DNA of 64,000 bases from positions 517,023,854 through 517,087,853 of the forward strand of contig NC_053490.1 of assembly GCF_905171775.1 (NCBI RefSeq), in the 5' to 3' direction. This document shows, one piece after another, positions 23,354-34,402 of the stretch. Each line of letters opens with the position of its first letter. The first letter of the stretch is position 1. Below the pieces are notes generated by a model. It did not search any database. It was not told the origin of the DNA and saw only the letters and a program-made list of their open reading frames with translations. The position numbers were made by a program, and so were the translations under genes. This DNA comes from Rana temporaria (taxonomy: Eukaryota; Chordata; Amphibia; Anura; Ranidae).

Positions 23354-23731
23354 GATGCTGTTTGTTCACTAAGGTTCTCTAACAAACCTCTGAGGGCTTC
23401 AAAGAACAGCTGTATTTATATTGAGATTAAATTACACACAGGTGGACGCTATTTACTAATTAGGTGACTTCTGAAGGCAATTGGTTCCATTAGATTTTAG
23501 TTAGGGGTATCAGAGTAAAGGAGGCTGAATACAAATGCAACCCACACTTTTCACATACAGTAAAACTTTGGTTTGTGAGCATAATTCATTCCAGAAACAT
23601 GCTTGTAATCCAAAGCACTTGTATATCAAAGCATTTTTTTACAGAGTATAAAAGAGAAGAGAGACACCTCTAAGTGTAGCAATAAGTTGCTAAATGTTGT
23701 ACCTTCATTAAATGTAACCGTATTGCTACAC

Positions 23732-24229
23732 TTAGGCCCCGTACACACGACCAAACATGTATGCTGAAACTGGTCCGCGGGCCAGTTTCAGCAGACATGT
23801 TTGGTCGTGTGTGGGCGCGAGCGGGCCGAATTCCAGCAAACATTTGCCCGCCGGGCCTTTTCCCAGCGGACAAATATTCCTGGACGTGTTTTAAAACCGT
23901 CCGCTGGAATCCTGCCCGCTCGGACATGTACGGTCGTCAGTACAGACCTACCGTACATGTCCAGGCGCCCGCCGTCCCTCGCATGCGTCGAATGACTTCG
24001 ACACATGCGTGGAAGCCTTTAAATGGCAGGCCCGCCCACGTCTCCGCGTCATCGCCGCGTCATCGTCGCGGCGACGACGCGGACACGCCCCGCGTATTGT
24101 TTACGCGCGGACTTCTGTACGATTGTGTGTACAACCATCGTACAGAAGCCCTCTGACAGGCATGTACGGTGAAAACGGTCCGACGGACCGCTTTCACCGT
24201 ACATGTTTGTCCGTGAGTACCCGGCCTTA
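23732..24229. mobile_element. GGCC-ended palindromic MITE, 3-bp duplication TTA
   Basis: The element proper is 23735-24226 (492 bp). It starts GGCCCCGTACACACGACC and ends GTGAGTACCCGGCC, flanked by TTA on both sides. It is close kin of 19366-19867, including the CpG-rich centre. Confidence 0.87.
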
Positions 24230-24249
24230 GAGGCTCCTCTCTTCTCTTT

Positions 24250-24762
24250 TAGGCTGCATTCACTCCTGAGCGTAGAGTTTTTGATCGTTTTTCCGATGTT
24301 TTGTTGCGCGTATTCACACGTATTCATGCGTTTACATACAGCGTTGACCGACGTTTTTGAACTTCGTCGTTTTTTTATTTTAGCCAATAGGAACAATTAT
24401 CATCTCTTTCATCACTTGTTGCTATGTTTGTAGATTTTTTTATCTTCTGCCTGGGTGAATGTTCTATTTCACAGAACAGATTAAAGCGACAAAACGCCCA
24501 TAGAAATGCTTGTTGTCGCGCTAGACGCTTGAATCGGGCGTTTCCATTAGTTTCTATGGGAATACAAACGTTCAAAAATGCCCAAATCTGCCCGATTCGC
24601 GTGACAAAAAAAGGTCCAGAACTTGTTTGAGCTTCAGGCGTTCGGCGCCAGGCGTTTTGGAGTGGAGATGTTAACCATCTCCATAGAGAATAATGTATTT
24701 TTTCCCCTCTAGCGTTTTATAGCTTCAGGCAACAAAACGCTCATGTGTGAATGCAGCCTAAT
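24250..24762. mobile_element. Palindromic MITE, ends GGCTGCATTCAC
   Basis: It starts TTA GGCTGCATTCAC near 24250 and ends GTGTGAATGCAGCC TAA near 24762. The flanking TTA/TAA fits a 3-bp TWA target. The interior has facing motifs (aaaacgcccat and related). Confidence 0.75.
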
Positions 24763-25204
24763 GCCGCGTACACACCATCACTTTATGTGATGATAAAAAA
24801 TGACGTTTTTAAAAACGTCACTTTAAATGACCGTGTGTGTGTGGGGGAAAACGTTGTTTTATGTCTTCTAAAAAACTACCAAAAAAATTGAAGCATGCTT
24901 CAATTTTATGTGTCGTTTTTCAAAACGTCAACTTTTACTTCACAGAAATTGACCGTGTGTAGCAAAAACGTTGTTTAAAACGACGTTTTTTCATCCGCGC
25001 ATGCCCAGAAGCTACTTATGAAGCGAGCTTCAATGGTAAAACGTGGTGAGAACGTAACCTCGCTTTGCTAGAACATTGTGAAAAAACGATGGTGTGTAGG
25101 CAACTTCGTCTTTGAAAATTGAAGTTTCAAAAACGTCGTTTTTTACTTCACAGAAAATGTCGTTTTTTTCCATCACATAAAGTGATGGTGTGTATGCGGC
25201 ATTA
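24763..25204. mobile_element. Palindromic MITE, ends TGCCGCGTACAC
   Basis: It starts TGCCGCGTACACACCATCAC and ends GTGTGTATGCGGCA. It contains repeated aaaacgtc motifs in both orientations. This copy is unbroken at 24823-24826 and so is the empty-site homologue of the copy at 45718-47446. Confidence 0.85.
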
Positions 25205-25525
25205 TACTCGGTTGTGACATGACGCTACTCTTATATCAAAACATCGCTTGTATATCAAGGCAAAATTTATTAAAACATCTGCAAAACGCTCTCAAACCAA
25301 GGTTTTACTGAATTTATTTGTAAACCATTTATAATTTCCCTTCCACTTCACAATTATGTGCCACTTTGTGTTGGTCCATCACATAAAATCCCAATAAAAT
25401 ACATTTATGTTTTTGGTTGTAACATGACAAAATGTGGAAAATAACAAGGGGTATGAATACTTTTTCAGGGCACTGTACACAATGAGCAGACTGCAACAAA
25501 CAATGCAGCAAGAAAGCATATGAGA

Positions 25526-27025
25526 GATACAGCTAGGGGTTGCCACCTTTTCTTCAAGTCAAACCCGAACACTTCAGCGTCACACAGCAATTTATTTTCA
25601 TAGTATGCATAGATGTTGCTATTAAATAACATTTCTAATCATATGAAGTTAATCACAAGAGTCCCCCCTTTAGTTCAGAGTCCACAGAGTTCCCCCTTTA
25701 GATCAGAGTCCAAAGAGTTCCCCCTTTACATCAAAGTCCACAGAGTTCCCCCTTTAGATCTGATTCCACAGAGTTCCCCCTTTAGATCAGAGTCCACAGA
25801 GTTCCCCCTTTACATCAGAGTCCACAGAGTTCCCCCTTTAGATCAGAGTCCACAGAGTTCCCCCTTTAGATCAGAGTCCACAGAGTTCCCCCTTTACATC
25901 AGAGTCCACAGAGTTCCCCCGTTAGATCTAATTCCACAGAGTTCCCCCTTTAGATCAGAGTCCACAGAGTTCCCCCTTTAGATCAGAGTCCACAGAGTTC
26001 CCCCTTTAGATCAGAGTCCAAAGAGTTCCCCCTTTACATCAAAGTCCACAGAGTTCCCCCTTTAGATCTGATTCCACAGAGTTCCCCCTTTAGATCAGAG
26101 TCCACAGAGTTCCCCCTTTACATCAGAGTCCACAGAGTTCCCCCTTTAGATCAGAGTCCACAGAGTTCCCCCTTTAGATCAGAGTCCACAGAGTTCCCCC
26201 TTTACATCAGAGTCCACAGAGTTCCCCCTTTAGATCTGATTCCACATAGTTCCCCCTTTAGATCAGAGTCCACAGAGTTCCCCCTTTACATCAGAGTCCA
26301 CAGAGTTCCCCCTTTAGATCTGATTCCACAGAGTTCCCCCTTTAGATCTGATTCCACAGAGTTCCCCTTTAGATCTGATTCCACAGAGTTCCCCTTTAGA
26401 TCTGATTCCACAGAGTTCCCCCTTTAGATCAGAGTCCACAGAGTTCCCCCTTTACATCAGAGTCCACAGAGTTCCCCCTTTACATCAGAGTCCACATAGT
26501 TCCCCCTTTAGATCTGATTCCACAGAGTTCCCCCTTTAGATCTAATTCCACAGAGTTCCCCCTTTAGATCAGAGTCCACAGAGTTCCCCCTTTAGATCAG
26601 AGTCCACAGAGTTCCCCCTTTACATCAGAGTCCACAGAGTTCCCCCTTTACATCAGAGTCCACAGAGTTCCCATTTTACTTCCGAATCCGCAGAGTTCCC
26701 TTTTACTGTAAGGAGAGAATTTGCAGACTCTGATGTAAGGGAGAACTCTGGGGACTCTGACATAAGGGATGCTCTGGTGTACGGCGAGGACTCTGATGTA
26801 AGGGGGAGTACTGTGGCCTCTAGTGTAGAGGGGAGCTTTGATGTAATGAGTGCTCTGAGAACCTTGATTTACCTTAGCATACTCAGAGACAGGAGAGAGA
26901 AGGTGAAAGACTTAGTCTGGTCTGAATAATGTGTCCGGGTCTCAGACAGTCTGAAACCCGGACGCATGATTACAAACCCGAACTGTCCGGGTGAATCCCG
27001 AACAGGTGGCAACCCTAGATACAGC
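25526..27025. mobile_element. hAT-like element, perfect duplication GATACAGC, minisatellite cargo
   Basis: The element proper is 25534-27017 (1484 bp). It starts TAGGGGTTGCCACC and ends GGTGGCAACCCTA. GATACAGC flanks both sides (25526-25533 and 27018-27025). Subterminal motifs aaacccgaac and gtgtccgggtctcagac with their mirrors lie inside the ends. Most of the interior is a 28-bp tandem array. It has no transposase. Confidence 0.92.
25661..26850. repeat. 28-bp minisatellite, about 37 units, orientation flips near 26700
   Basis: The unit is gagttccccctttagatcag plus agtccaca (28 bases). A variant carries tacatc or gatctgattc. From about 26697 the units are decayed and run in reverse complement (gactctgatgtaaggg, gagaactctg). 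The 122-codon plus-strand frame is a 28-residue frame-cycling period and not a gene. Confidence 0.94.
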
Positions 27026-27789
27026 GGTGGACAAGGAGTTTGTATGCTAATAAGAGGTTTTGCTGTCTCATATTGTCACTGTTTTGCACTTCAAACGACA
27101 TCATATGCTTTCTTGCATTGTTCATTGCAGTCTGCTTAATTTACTTTATTTTTTTTTTATTTGTGTAGCTACAGCGGAATTCTCCTTTAAACTAAAGCAG
27201 AAAATGTGGCTATAGATATGCTTTAAATGTTTCCCATGCTTGATCCATACAAGCAATAGAAGCAATAGATGCATCATATTGGCTATTGAGCTGAGTCATT
27301 CTCCTATTCCTGGCCAATAAGATTCTGATATGTGTAAGAGCGTTTTGCCTTTGATAAAAGTTTATGGTGTAGACGCCACTTTTGCCCTGACGTAACTCGC
27401 CGGCTGGGCTGAAGTGAACTGAGTGTGTAATGGACAGGCAGGCAAAGGCCAGTGACCTACATAGTATTGGATGGATCGATACGGGGCAGGCATACACAGT
27501 TACAGCGACGCTGGGCAAGTTAATATTGATTTATATAAATGCATAATGGAAAAGTACAGAATGAGGCCTTAGTGCTGGAGTGTGACCGCACAGTGCTTTG
27601 ATCTTTCATGTCAATAAATGAAACCATCTCCCTATCACTCTGAAATGCATTCATGCCCAAGACTTTATGGAGAAAGCAGATGGTAGACTGCGTATAATAA
27701 AGCAGTTATAAACGTTGTATTATTGAGCTGAAGACTATACACATCAAGAAGTAAAGTGTCTTTGCTTAAAGGGATCCTGGTATCAGAAC
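27026..27789. other. Unclassified sequence, no gene recognised
   Basis: About 760 bases of apparently low-copy sequence. One minus-strand frame of 102 codons at 27210-27518 has no recognisable motif. Confidence 0.45.
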
Positions 27790-30700
27790 CAGTGGTGGCT
27801 GGTGCTGTATATTTGGGGGGAGCGGCAAACAAGACACCCATTGACACCCCCCCCCCCAGGTCGCTCGGTCGTCCAGCACTTATGTCTCCTCTTCCTCCAT
27901 GACAGTGGCTTCACTCTGCATCTCCGGCTTCACGGCGGCTTCCCTCAGCGACTTCGGTCCTCCTACCCTCAGCGGCCAATATGATCGCTTCTCCTCTTGG
28001 CCAATCAGGTCTCGGGACCTGCTTCCTGATTGGCCGGGAGGAGAATGTCTGCATTCTCTGACCATCTCTTGTAGACTGTCTGCAGTCTCTGACCATCTCT
28101 TGTACTTTATCTGTGGTCTCTGACCATCTCTTGTATCATGTTTGCTGTCTCTGATCGTCACTTGTAGACTGTCTGCAGTCTCGGACCATCTCTTGCATCA
28201 TGTTTGCAGTCTCTGATCGTCACTTGTAGACTGTCTGCAGTCTCTGACCATCTCTTGTATCATGTCTGCAGTCTCTGACCATCTCTTGTATCATGTCTGC
28301 AGTCTCTGACCATCTCTTGTATCATATCTGCAGTCTCTGACCATCTCTTGTATTATACCTGCGGTCTCTGACCATCTCCTGTATTATGTCTTCAGTCTCT
28401 GACCATCTCTTGTATCATATCTGCAGTCTCTGACCATCTCTTGTATCATATATGCAGTCTCTGACCATCTCTTGTATCATGTCTGCAGTCTCTGACCACC
28501 TCTTGTAGACTGTCTGCAGTCTCTGACCATCTCTTGTATCATGTTTAGAGTCTCAGACTATCTCTTGTATCATATCTGTGGTCTCTGACCATCTCCTGTA
28601 TCATGTTTGCAGTCTCAGACCATCTCTTGTATCATATCTGTGGTCTCTGACCATCTCTTGTATCATATATGCAGTCTCTGACCATCTTTTGTATCATGTT
28701 TGCAGTCTCAGACCATCTCTTGTATCATATCTGTGGTCTCTGACCATCTCTTGTATCATATATGCAGTCTCTGACCATCTTTTGTATCATGTCTGCAGTC
28801 TCTGACATCTCTTGTATTATATCTCTGGTCTCTGACCAACTCGTGTATTATGCCTGCAGTCTCTGTCCATCTCTTGTATCATGTCTGCAGTCTCTGACTA
28901 TCTCGGGTATCATGTCTGCAGTCTCTGACCATCTCTTGTATCATGTCTGCAGTCTTTGACCATCTCTGGTAGACTGCTGTCTCCGACCATCCTTTGTATC
29001 ATGTCTGTACTCTCTGACCATCTCTTGTAGACTGTCTGCAGTCTCTGACAATCTCTTGTATCATGTTTGCAGTCTCAGACCATCTCTGGTCTCTGACCAT
29101 GTCCTGTATTATGTCAGCAGTCTCTGACCATCTCTTGTATCCTGTCTGCAGTCTCTGACCATCTCTTGTATCATATCTGAAGTCTCTGACCATCTCTTGT
29201 ATCATATATGCAGTGTCTGACCATCTTTTGTATCATGTCTGCAGTCTCTGTCCATCTCTTGTATCATGTCTGCAGTCTCTGACTATCTCGGGTATCATGT
29301 CTGCAGTCTCTGACCATCTCTTGTATCATGTCTGCAGTCTTTGACCATCTCTGGTAGACTGCTGTCTCCGACCATCATTTGTATCATGTCTGTACTCTCT
29401 GACCATCTCTTGTATCATATATGCAGTCTATGACCATCTTTTGTATCATGTCTGTAGTCTCTGACCATCTCTTGTATTATATTTCGGGTCTCTGACCATC
29501 TTCTGTATTATGCCTGCAGTCTCTGTCCATCTCTTGTATCATGTCTGCAGTCTCTGACCACCTCTTGTAGACTGTCTGCAGTCTCTGACAATCTCTTGTA
29601 TCATGTTTGCAGTCTCAGACCATCTCTGGTCTCTGACCATGTCCTGTATTATGTCAGCAGTCTCTGACCATCTCTTGTATCCTGTCTGCAGTCTCTGACC
29701 ATCTCTTGTATCATATCTGAAGTCTCTGACCATCTCTTGTATCATATATGCAGTGTCTGACCATCTTTTGTATCATGTCTGCAGTCTCTGACTACCTCTT
29801 GTATTATATCTCTGGTCTCTGACCATCTCCTGTATTATGCCTGCAGTCTCTGACCATCTCTTGTATCATGTCTGCAGTCTCTTACCACCTCTTGTAGACT
29901 GTCTGCAGTCTCTGACCATCTCTTGTATCATGTTTAGAGTCTCAGACTATCTCTTGTATCATATCTGTGGTCTCTGACCATCTCCTGTATCATGTTTGCA
30001 GTCTCAGACCATCTCTTGTATCATATCTGTGGTCTCTGACCATCTCCTGTATCATGTCTGCAGTCTCTGACCATCTCTTGTATCATATATGCAGTCTCTG
30101 ACCATATTTTGTATCATGTCTGCAGTCTCTGACATCTCTTGTATTATATCTCTGGTCTCTGACCATCTCCTGTATCATGTTTGCAGTTTATGACTATTGC
30201 TTGTATCATGTCTGCAGTCTCTGACCATCTCGTGTAGACTGTCTGCAGTCTCTGACCATCTCTTGTATCATGTTTGCAGTCTCAGACCATCTCTTGTATC
30301 ATATCTGTGGTCCCTGACCATCTTCTGTATCATGTCTGCAGTCTCTGACCATCTCTTGTATCATATATGCAGTCTATGGCCATCTTTTGTATCATGTCTG
30401 TAGTCTCTGACCATCTCTTGTATTATATTTCGGGTCTCTGACCATCTTCTGTATTATGCCTGCAGTCTCTGTCCATCTCTTGTATCATGTCTGCAGTCTC
30501 TGACCACCTCTTGTAGACTGTCTGCAGTCTCTGACAATCTCTTGTATCATGTTTGCAGTCTCAGACCATCTCTGGTCTCTGACCATGTCCTGTATTATGT
30601 CAGCAGTCTCTGACCATCTCTTGTATCCTGTCTGCAGTCTCTGACCATCTCTTGTATCATATCTGAAGTCTCTGACCATCTCTTGTATCATATATGCAGT

Positions 30701-31246
30701 GTCTGACCATCTTTTGTATCATGTCTGCAGTCTCTGACTACCTCTTGTATTATATCTCTGGTCTCTGACCATCTCCTGTATTATGCCTGCAGTCTCTGAC
30801 CATCTCTTGTATCATGTCTGCAGTCTCTTACCACCTCTTGTAGACTGTCTGCAGTCTCTGACCATCTCTTGTATCATGTTTAGAGTCTCAGACTATCTCT
30901 TGTATCATATCTGTGGTCTCTGACCATCTCCTGTATCATGTTTGCAGTCTCAGACCATCTCTTGTATCATATCTGTGGTCTCTGACCATGTCCTGTATTA
31001 TGTCTGCAGTCTCTGACCATCTCTTGTATCATGTCTGCAGTCTCTGTTAATCTCTTGTAGACTGCTGTCTCTGGCCATCTCTTGTAGACTGTCTGCAGTC
31101 TCCAACTGTCATTTGTATCATGTCTGTAGTCTCTGACCATCTCCTGTATCAACTCTGCAGTCTCTGACCATCTCTTGTAACATGTCTGCAGTCTCTGACC
31201 ATCTTGCATTTGACCCCCCAGTATCAATAAAAGTTGACCACCACTG
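27790..31246. mobile_element. CAGTGG-ended element with 3.2-kb minisatellite inside
   Basis: It starts CAGTGGTGGCTGGTG at 27790 and ends GTTGACCACCACTG at 31246; the ends are imperfect inverted repeats. The left 250 bases (gggggagcggcaaacaagac, a C run) match the style of the elements at 1580 and 16769. The flanks ATCAGAAC and TCTTAAGG do not match, so no target duplication is preserved. Confidence 0.65.
28042..31208. repeat. 31-bp minisatellite, about 100 units, internal segment duplications
   Basis: The unit is gtctgcagtctctgaccatc plus tcttgtatcat (31 bases). A near-identical block occurs at 29000-29245, 29540-29785 and 30486-30731, and a longer block starting near 29416 recurs 946 bases later. 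Open frames of 60-86 codons on either strand repeat a 31-residue period and are not genes. Confidence 0.95.
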
Positions 31247-31252
31247 TCTTAA

Positions 31253-31703
31253 GGCTCATACACACGGTAGGACATCCAACAAAATTTCCCTTGGATTTTT
31301 GTCCTAATTGATTTGTCCTGCCACACCCATAGCATACACACAGTCAGACTTTTCTGCAAACTTTTCTAAAAGTTTCCTAACATCACGTGTTTTTTTTTGC
31401 ACTTTTCTGCTCTTTACCGCCACCCTTTGGTTAACTTCTGCTATTGTTTGTTGCTTTTAACATTGGTTTTGAGCATTCGTATTTGCACTTTGTCCAAAAG
31501 TTGGTTGGATTGCTGTACACACGGTCACACAAGGCACCATCTGACTTTTGTTGCCGAAAAGTTGGTCCGTTCGCAGACCCAACTTTTTGTTGGATGAAAC
31601 CAGAAAAAGTTGGTCTGATGGAGCGTACACACGGTCGGACAAATTTGAAAAGTTGCAGATTTTGAAGTTGGTTGGCCAAAAGTCCTACCGTGTGTACAGG
31701 GCT
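31253..31703. mobile_element. Palindromic MITE, GGCTCATACACACGG type
   Basis: It starts GGCTCATACACACGGTAGGAC and ends with the mirrored GTCCTACCGTGTGTACAGGGC. Inner motifs agttggt and caactttt face each other. The flanking triplets (TAA, TTT) do not match. Confidence 0.75.
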
Positions 31704-32469
31704 TTAGACTGTTGTGGCCACTTTGGAAGATTTCCTCTCGATTCCTGTTCCGGTGACAACCATCACTTTCTCCAAGTGACAACAGCTATCAGGAGCAATA
31801 GAGAGGATGAACCCAACCAGCAGAGACACAGGCAGCCAGGAAAAAAGAACCCGACCGAGGGTATAACCCTTCCCACCTCTAATTAAAAGAGACAGTTATG
31901 GGAAATCTATTCACAGACTTGCCCCATGCGACATTCCCATAAGCAATGAATGGAAACGTTGATCCCTCCAGACAGAGGAAGAAGCTGTATGATGAACCTA
32001 TCATTTTTTTTATATCGGTTTTACGGTTTCTGTGCGGCGGTAGGCTGGGGGGGCGGAGCTTCTGTGACATCACGCATAGGGCTGTATAAGGATACAAACA
32101 CATAGCTCCCTCTGTTCCCAGCACAATGAGTCCACTATATCATCCACCAATAGACAGACACCTTATTGTCATCCATGGAAATTTGCTTTATTTAATTAAT
32201 CTGAGGTCGCGTCTGTCTCCGCGTCCCCACCGCGTTCGGCTCAAAGTCAGAAGTGGGATTTGAAGAAGAGAGGAGAAGGGAATGTATCTGCTTGTAATTT
32301 GAGGTCAGGCGAAGGATTAAGAACAAATTCTCTCTCGGAAAGTGTTTGGCGGCGAGCGATTAAAGAGACGCTAAGCCTTAAAGTAGAGGGAAAGGGAAAT
32401 GGCTGAGTCCATATCTGATATATAGAAGTGGGAAGGATAAAAATGTTACATTGTTACAGTTTTCATACC
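31704..32469. other. Unclassified sequence, no gene recognised
   Basis: No exon or transposon border is evident. Several short frames exist but show no family resemblance. Confidence 0.45.
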
Positions 32470-32564
32470 CATGTACACGACTGTGCAAAAGTTTTAGGCA
32501 TCTGTGAAAAATGCTGTAAATGAAGAATACTTTCAGAAATAGTTCATGGTTTCTTTTTTATCAC

Positions 32565-33014
32565 TTAAAGTGTAGGTTCCATCAAAAAAACTATTTTGCT
32601 TTAAACTGTAGCTTACGACTAAAAAATAAAATAATTTTTTTTTTTTTTTACTCATCTGGAAATGCCTGTTGCTATGCGGTCCCATGAAATCTGCCTTTGA
32701 AACCACCTAGGATTCTGACATCTCCCTCTAATGCCCCTGGGAAATGTGTGTCATCATTTCCCAGGATGCAGTGCGCTGTCCAATTATCACTCCTCATCCA
32801 AGACTTCCAGGAAGTAAGTGCTTGTAGGCTTCACAATGCCCACAAGCAAAATGACAACCGTGTAGATATAGTTTTATGAACTATCTTTTTTGAATATCTA
32901 TGCGGATCGGTGGCAGATTGTAAAATAGTAAGTGACCGGATTTATATTATAAAAACGCAGGATGAAAGGACATACATTTAAAAAATGCTAATTGTGGTTG
33001 GAACTCCGCTTTAA
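32565..33014. mobile_element. TTAA element of the AGCGGAGG type, nested
   Basis: TTAA at 32565-32568 and 33011-33014 enclose 442 bases starting AGTGTAGGTTCCATC and ending GGTTGGAACTCCGCT. The flanks (cttttttatcac and caaaatggaaagtaaatg) are Tc1-like sequence that would be continuous without it. Confidence 0.85.
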
Positions 33015-33057
33015 CAAAATGGAAAGTAAATGAACAAAAAGAGAAATCCAAATCAAA

Positions 33058-33587
33058 TCAATATCTGGTGTGACCGCCCTTTGCCTTCAAAACGGCATCC
33101 ATTCTTCTAGGCAGGGCTGCCGTTAGAAATCACGGGGCCCCGTACAGCCTACCTGACAGGGCCCCCAAAAATATATCAAAACAATATTTTCACAAACAAA
33201 TACACTAAAATCCTTATTAGCGGACATAAACATAACAGAGAACCTGTGTGAATTAGCCATTTTTAAAAATCTTTAAACTTTTTTTTTAATATAATTTTTT
33301 AAAGAATGTTAAAATGTATTAATTATTTTATTTTACAATTTTCTTTTTTTTTTTTTACGAGACAGGTAAGCCAGCAGTGCCATGGGGGGCAGCACAGTGA
33401 CAGGGGGCACAGAGGGGGGGATACCACAATGATTCCCTCTGCAGTCCGGGCCCCTAGGTTTGCCTGGGCCCCTTACAGGAGGGCTGGTGGTCCACCCCTA
33501 TCAGCGGCCCTGCTTCTAGGTAGGCTTGCACCCAGTTTATGAAGGTACTCGGCAGGTAGGTTGTTCCAAACATCTTGGAGAACTAAC
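33058..33587 (-). pseudogene. Tc1-like transposase C-terminus, split by a hAT insertion
   Basis: On the minus strand from 33587, one frame gives WLVLQDVWNNLPAEYLHKL, then GASLP up to 33521. After skipping the insertion it resumes with RRMDAVLKAKGGHTRY and a TGA at 33058-33060. This is the conserved tail of Tc1/mariner-family transposases, which follows the last catalytic acidic residue. Everything upstream, including the DDE residues, is missing, so only a remnant is present. The reading frame is still open across both pieces, suggesting the fragment is not very old or the hAT insertion is recent. Confidence 0.85.
33104..33520. mobile_element. hAT-like element, perfect duplication CTTCTAGG
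   Basis: The element proper is 33112-33512 (401 bp). It starts CAGGGCTGCCGTTAG and ends ATCAGCGGCCCTG. CTTCTAGG flanks both sides. A related copy is at 44394-44928, sharing ttagaaatca and aaatatatcaaaacaa motifs. Confidence 0.9.
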
Positions 33588-33590
33588 CAG

Positions 33591-34402
33591 GGCCGTCTTT
33601 AAGGCAGGGCAAAAGGGGCAGCTGTCATTGTTGTGGGGCCCAAAGCAGCTGCCGCATACTTAATGTATGAGTACTTAAAGCGGAGTTCCACCCAAAATTG
33701 GAACTTCCGCTTAACCCACTCCTCGCCCCCTTACATGCCACATTTGGCATGTAATTTTTTTGGGGGGTTAGTGGGGGCTTCAGGAGGAGTGGGACTTCCT
33801 GTCCCACTTCCTCCTTCCGCCGAGGGGCATCATAGGCGAATAGCTTAATCGCCTACAGGGAGGGGCTGCAGTAGGCGATCGCCTGGGACACATGACAGGT
33901 CCCATGCGATCGCCTGTCCAATGAGAGAGCCCAGCGCCGCTCGCGCATGCGCAGTGGGTGCCCGGCCGTGAAGCCGAAAGCTGTCACGGCTGGGTGCCCA
34001 TACTTAGGATGAAGACGCCGGCCGGGGAGGGGGGAAGAGGAGCGGAGCCCCGGTCGGCGCGTCGCTGGAACGTGGAGTAGGTGAGTGTGTGTTTATTAAA
34101 AGCCAGCAGCTACACTTTTTGTAGCTGCTGACTTTTAATAAACACAAAAAACACCCCTTTAATGAAAACTACAGTTTTTAAAACTTTTTTTTCCATTGAT
34201 ACATGTTCCCTGGGGCAAGAGCCGGGTTCTCAAAGACATTTCCCAACAATAACTTGAATATTGGTCTTTAAAATGAGCACTTTTGAATTCGAACGTTCGA
34301 GTACCATAGACTTCAATGGGGTTCTAAATGTTCGCGCGAACGATCGGTCCGTTCGAAAGTTCTGGTGCGAACCGAACGCGGGGATGTTCGGCTCATCCCT
34401 AA
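33591..34402. mobile_element. hAT fragment, TTAA element and half a TAGGGATGAG element
   Basis: The stretch 33591-33660 begins cagggccgtctttaaggc, a truncated hAT-like end. A TTAA element lies at 33675-34162 (ends AGCGGAGTTCCACC and a degraded right end), with a mirrored agccagcagctaca pair inside near 34100. The stretch 34163-34402 is the 3' half of the 4573-type element, ending GTTCGGCTCATCCCTA. Confidence 0.75.

Larger units (their letters stand above)
23354..25478. mobile_element. Terminal region of Tc1-like element carrying nested insertions
   Basis: The stretches 23354-23557 and 25311-25478 form one continuous flank of the Tc1-like element (ending ggggtatgaatactttttca and gggcactgta). 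Between them sits an element at 23558-25310 whose ends are CAGTAAAACTTTGGTTTG and CAAACCAAGGTTTTACTG. That element is itself split by three palindromic MITEs, so at least three levels of insertion are stacked here. Confidence 0.75.
32470..33590 (-). mobile_element. Decayed Tc1-like element, hit by two later insertions
   Basis: The left end near 32480 reads gactgtgcaaaagttttagg, a Tc1-type terminal style. It is then interrupted at 32565 by a TTAA element and at 33112 by a hAT-like element. The remaining pieces join into 3' flank plus the last 41 codons of a transposase on the minus strand. Confidence 0.78.

Noticed and set aside
28042..31208. CRISPR-like array
   Set aside because: Units follow each other without spacers, have diverged freely, and the sequence is clearly vertebrate nuclear DNA.
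27782..31254. 8-bp duplication for the 31-bp-array element
   Set aside because: The flanks ATCAGAAC and TCTTAAGG do not match, so the borders rest on the imperfect CAGTGG...CCACTG ends only.
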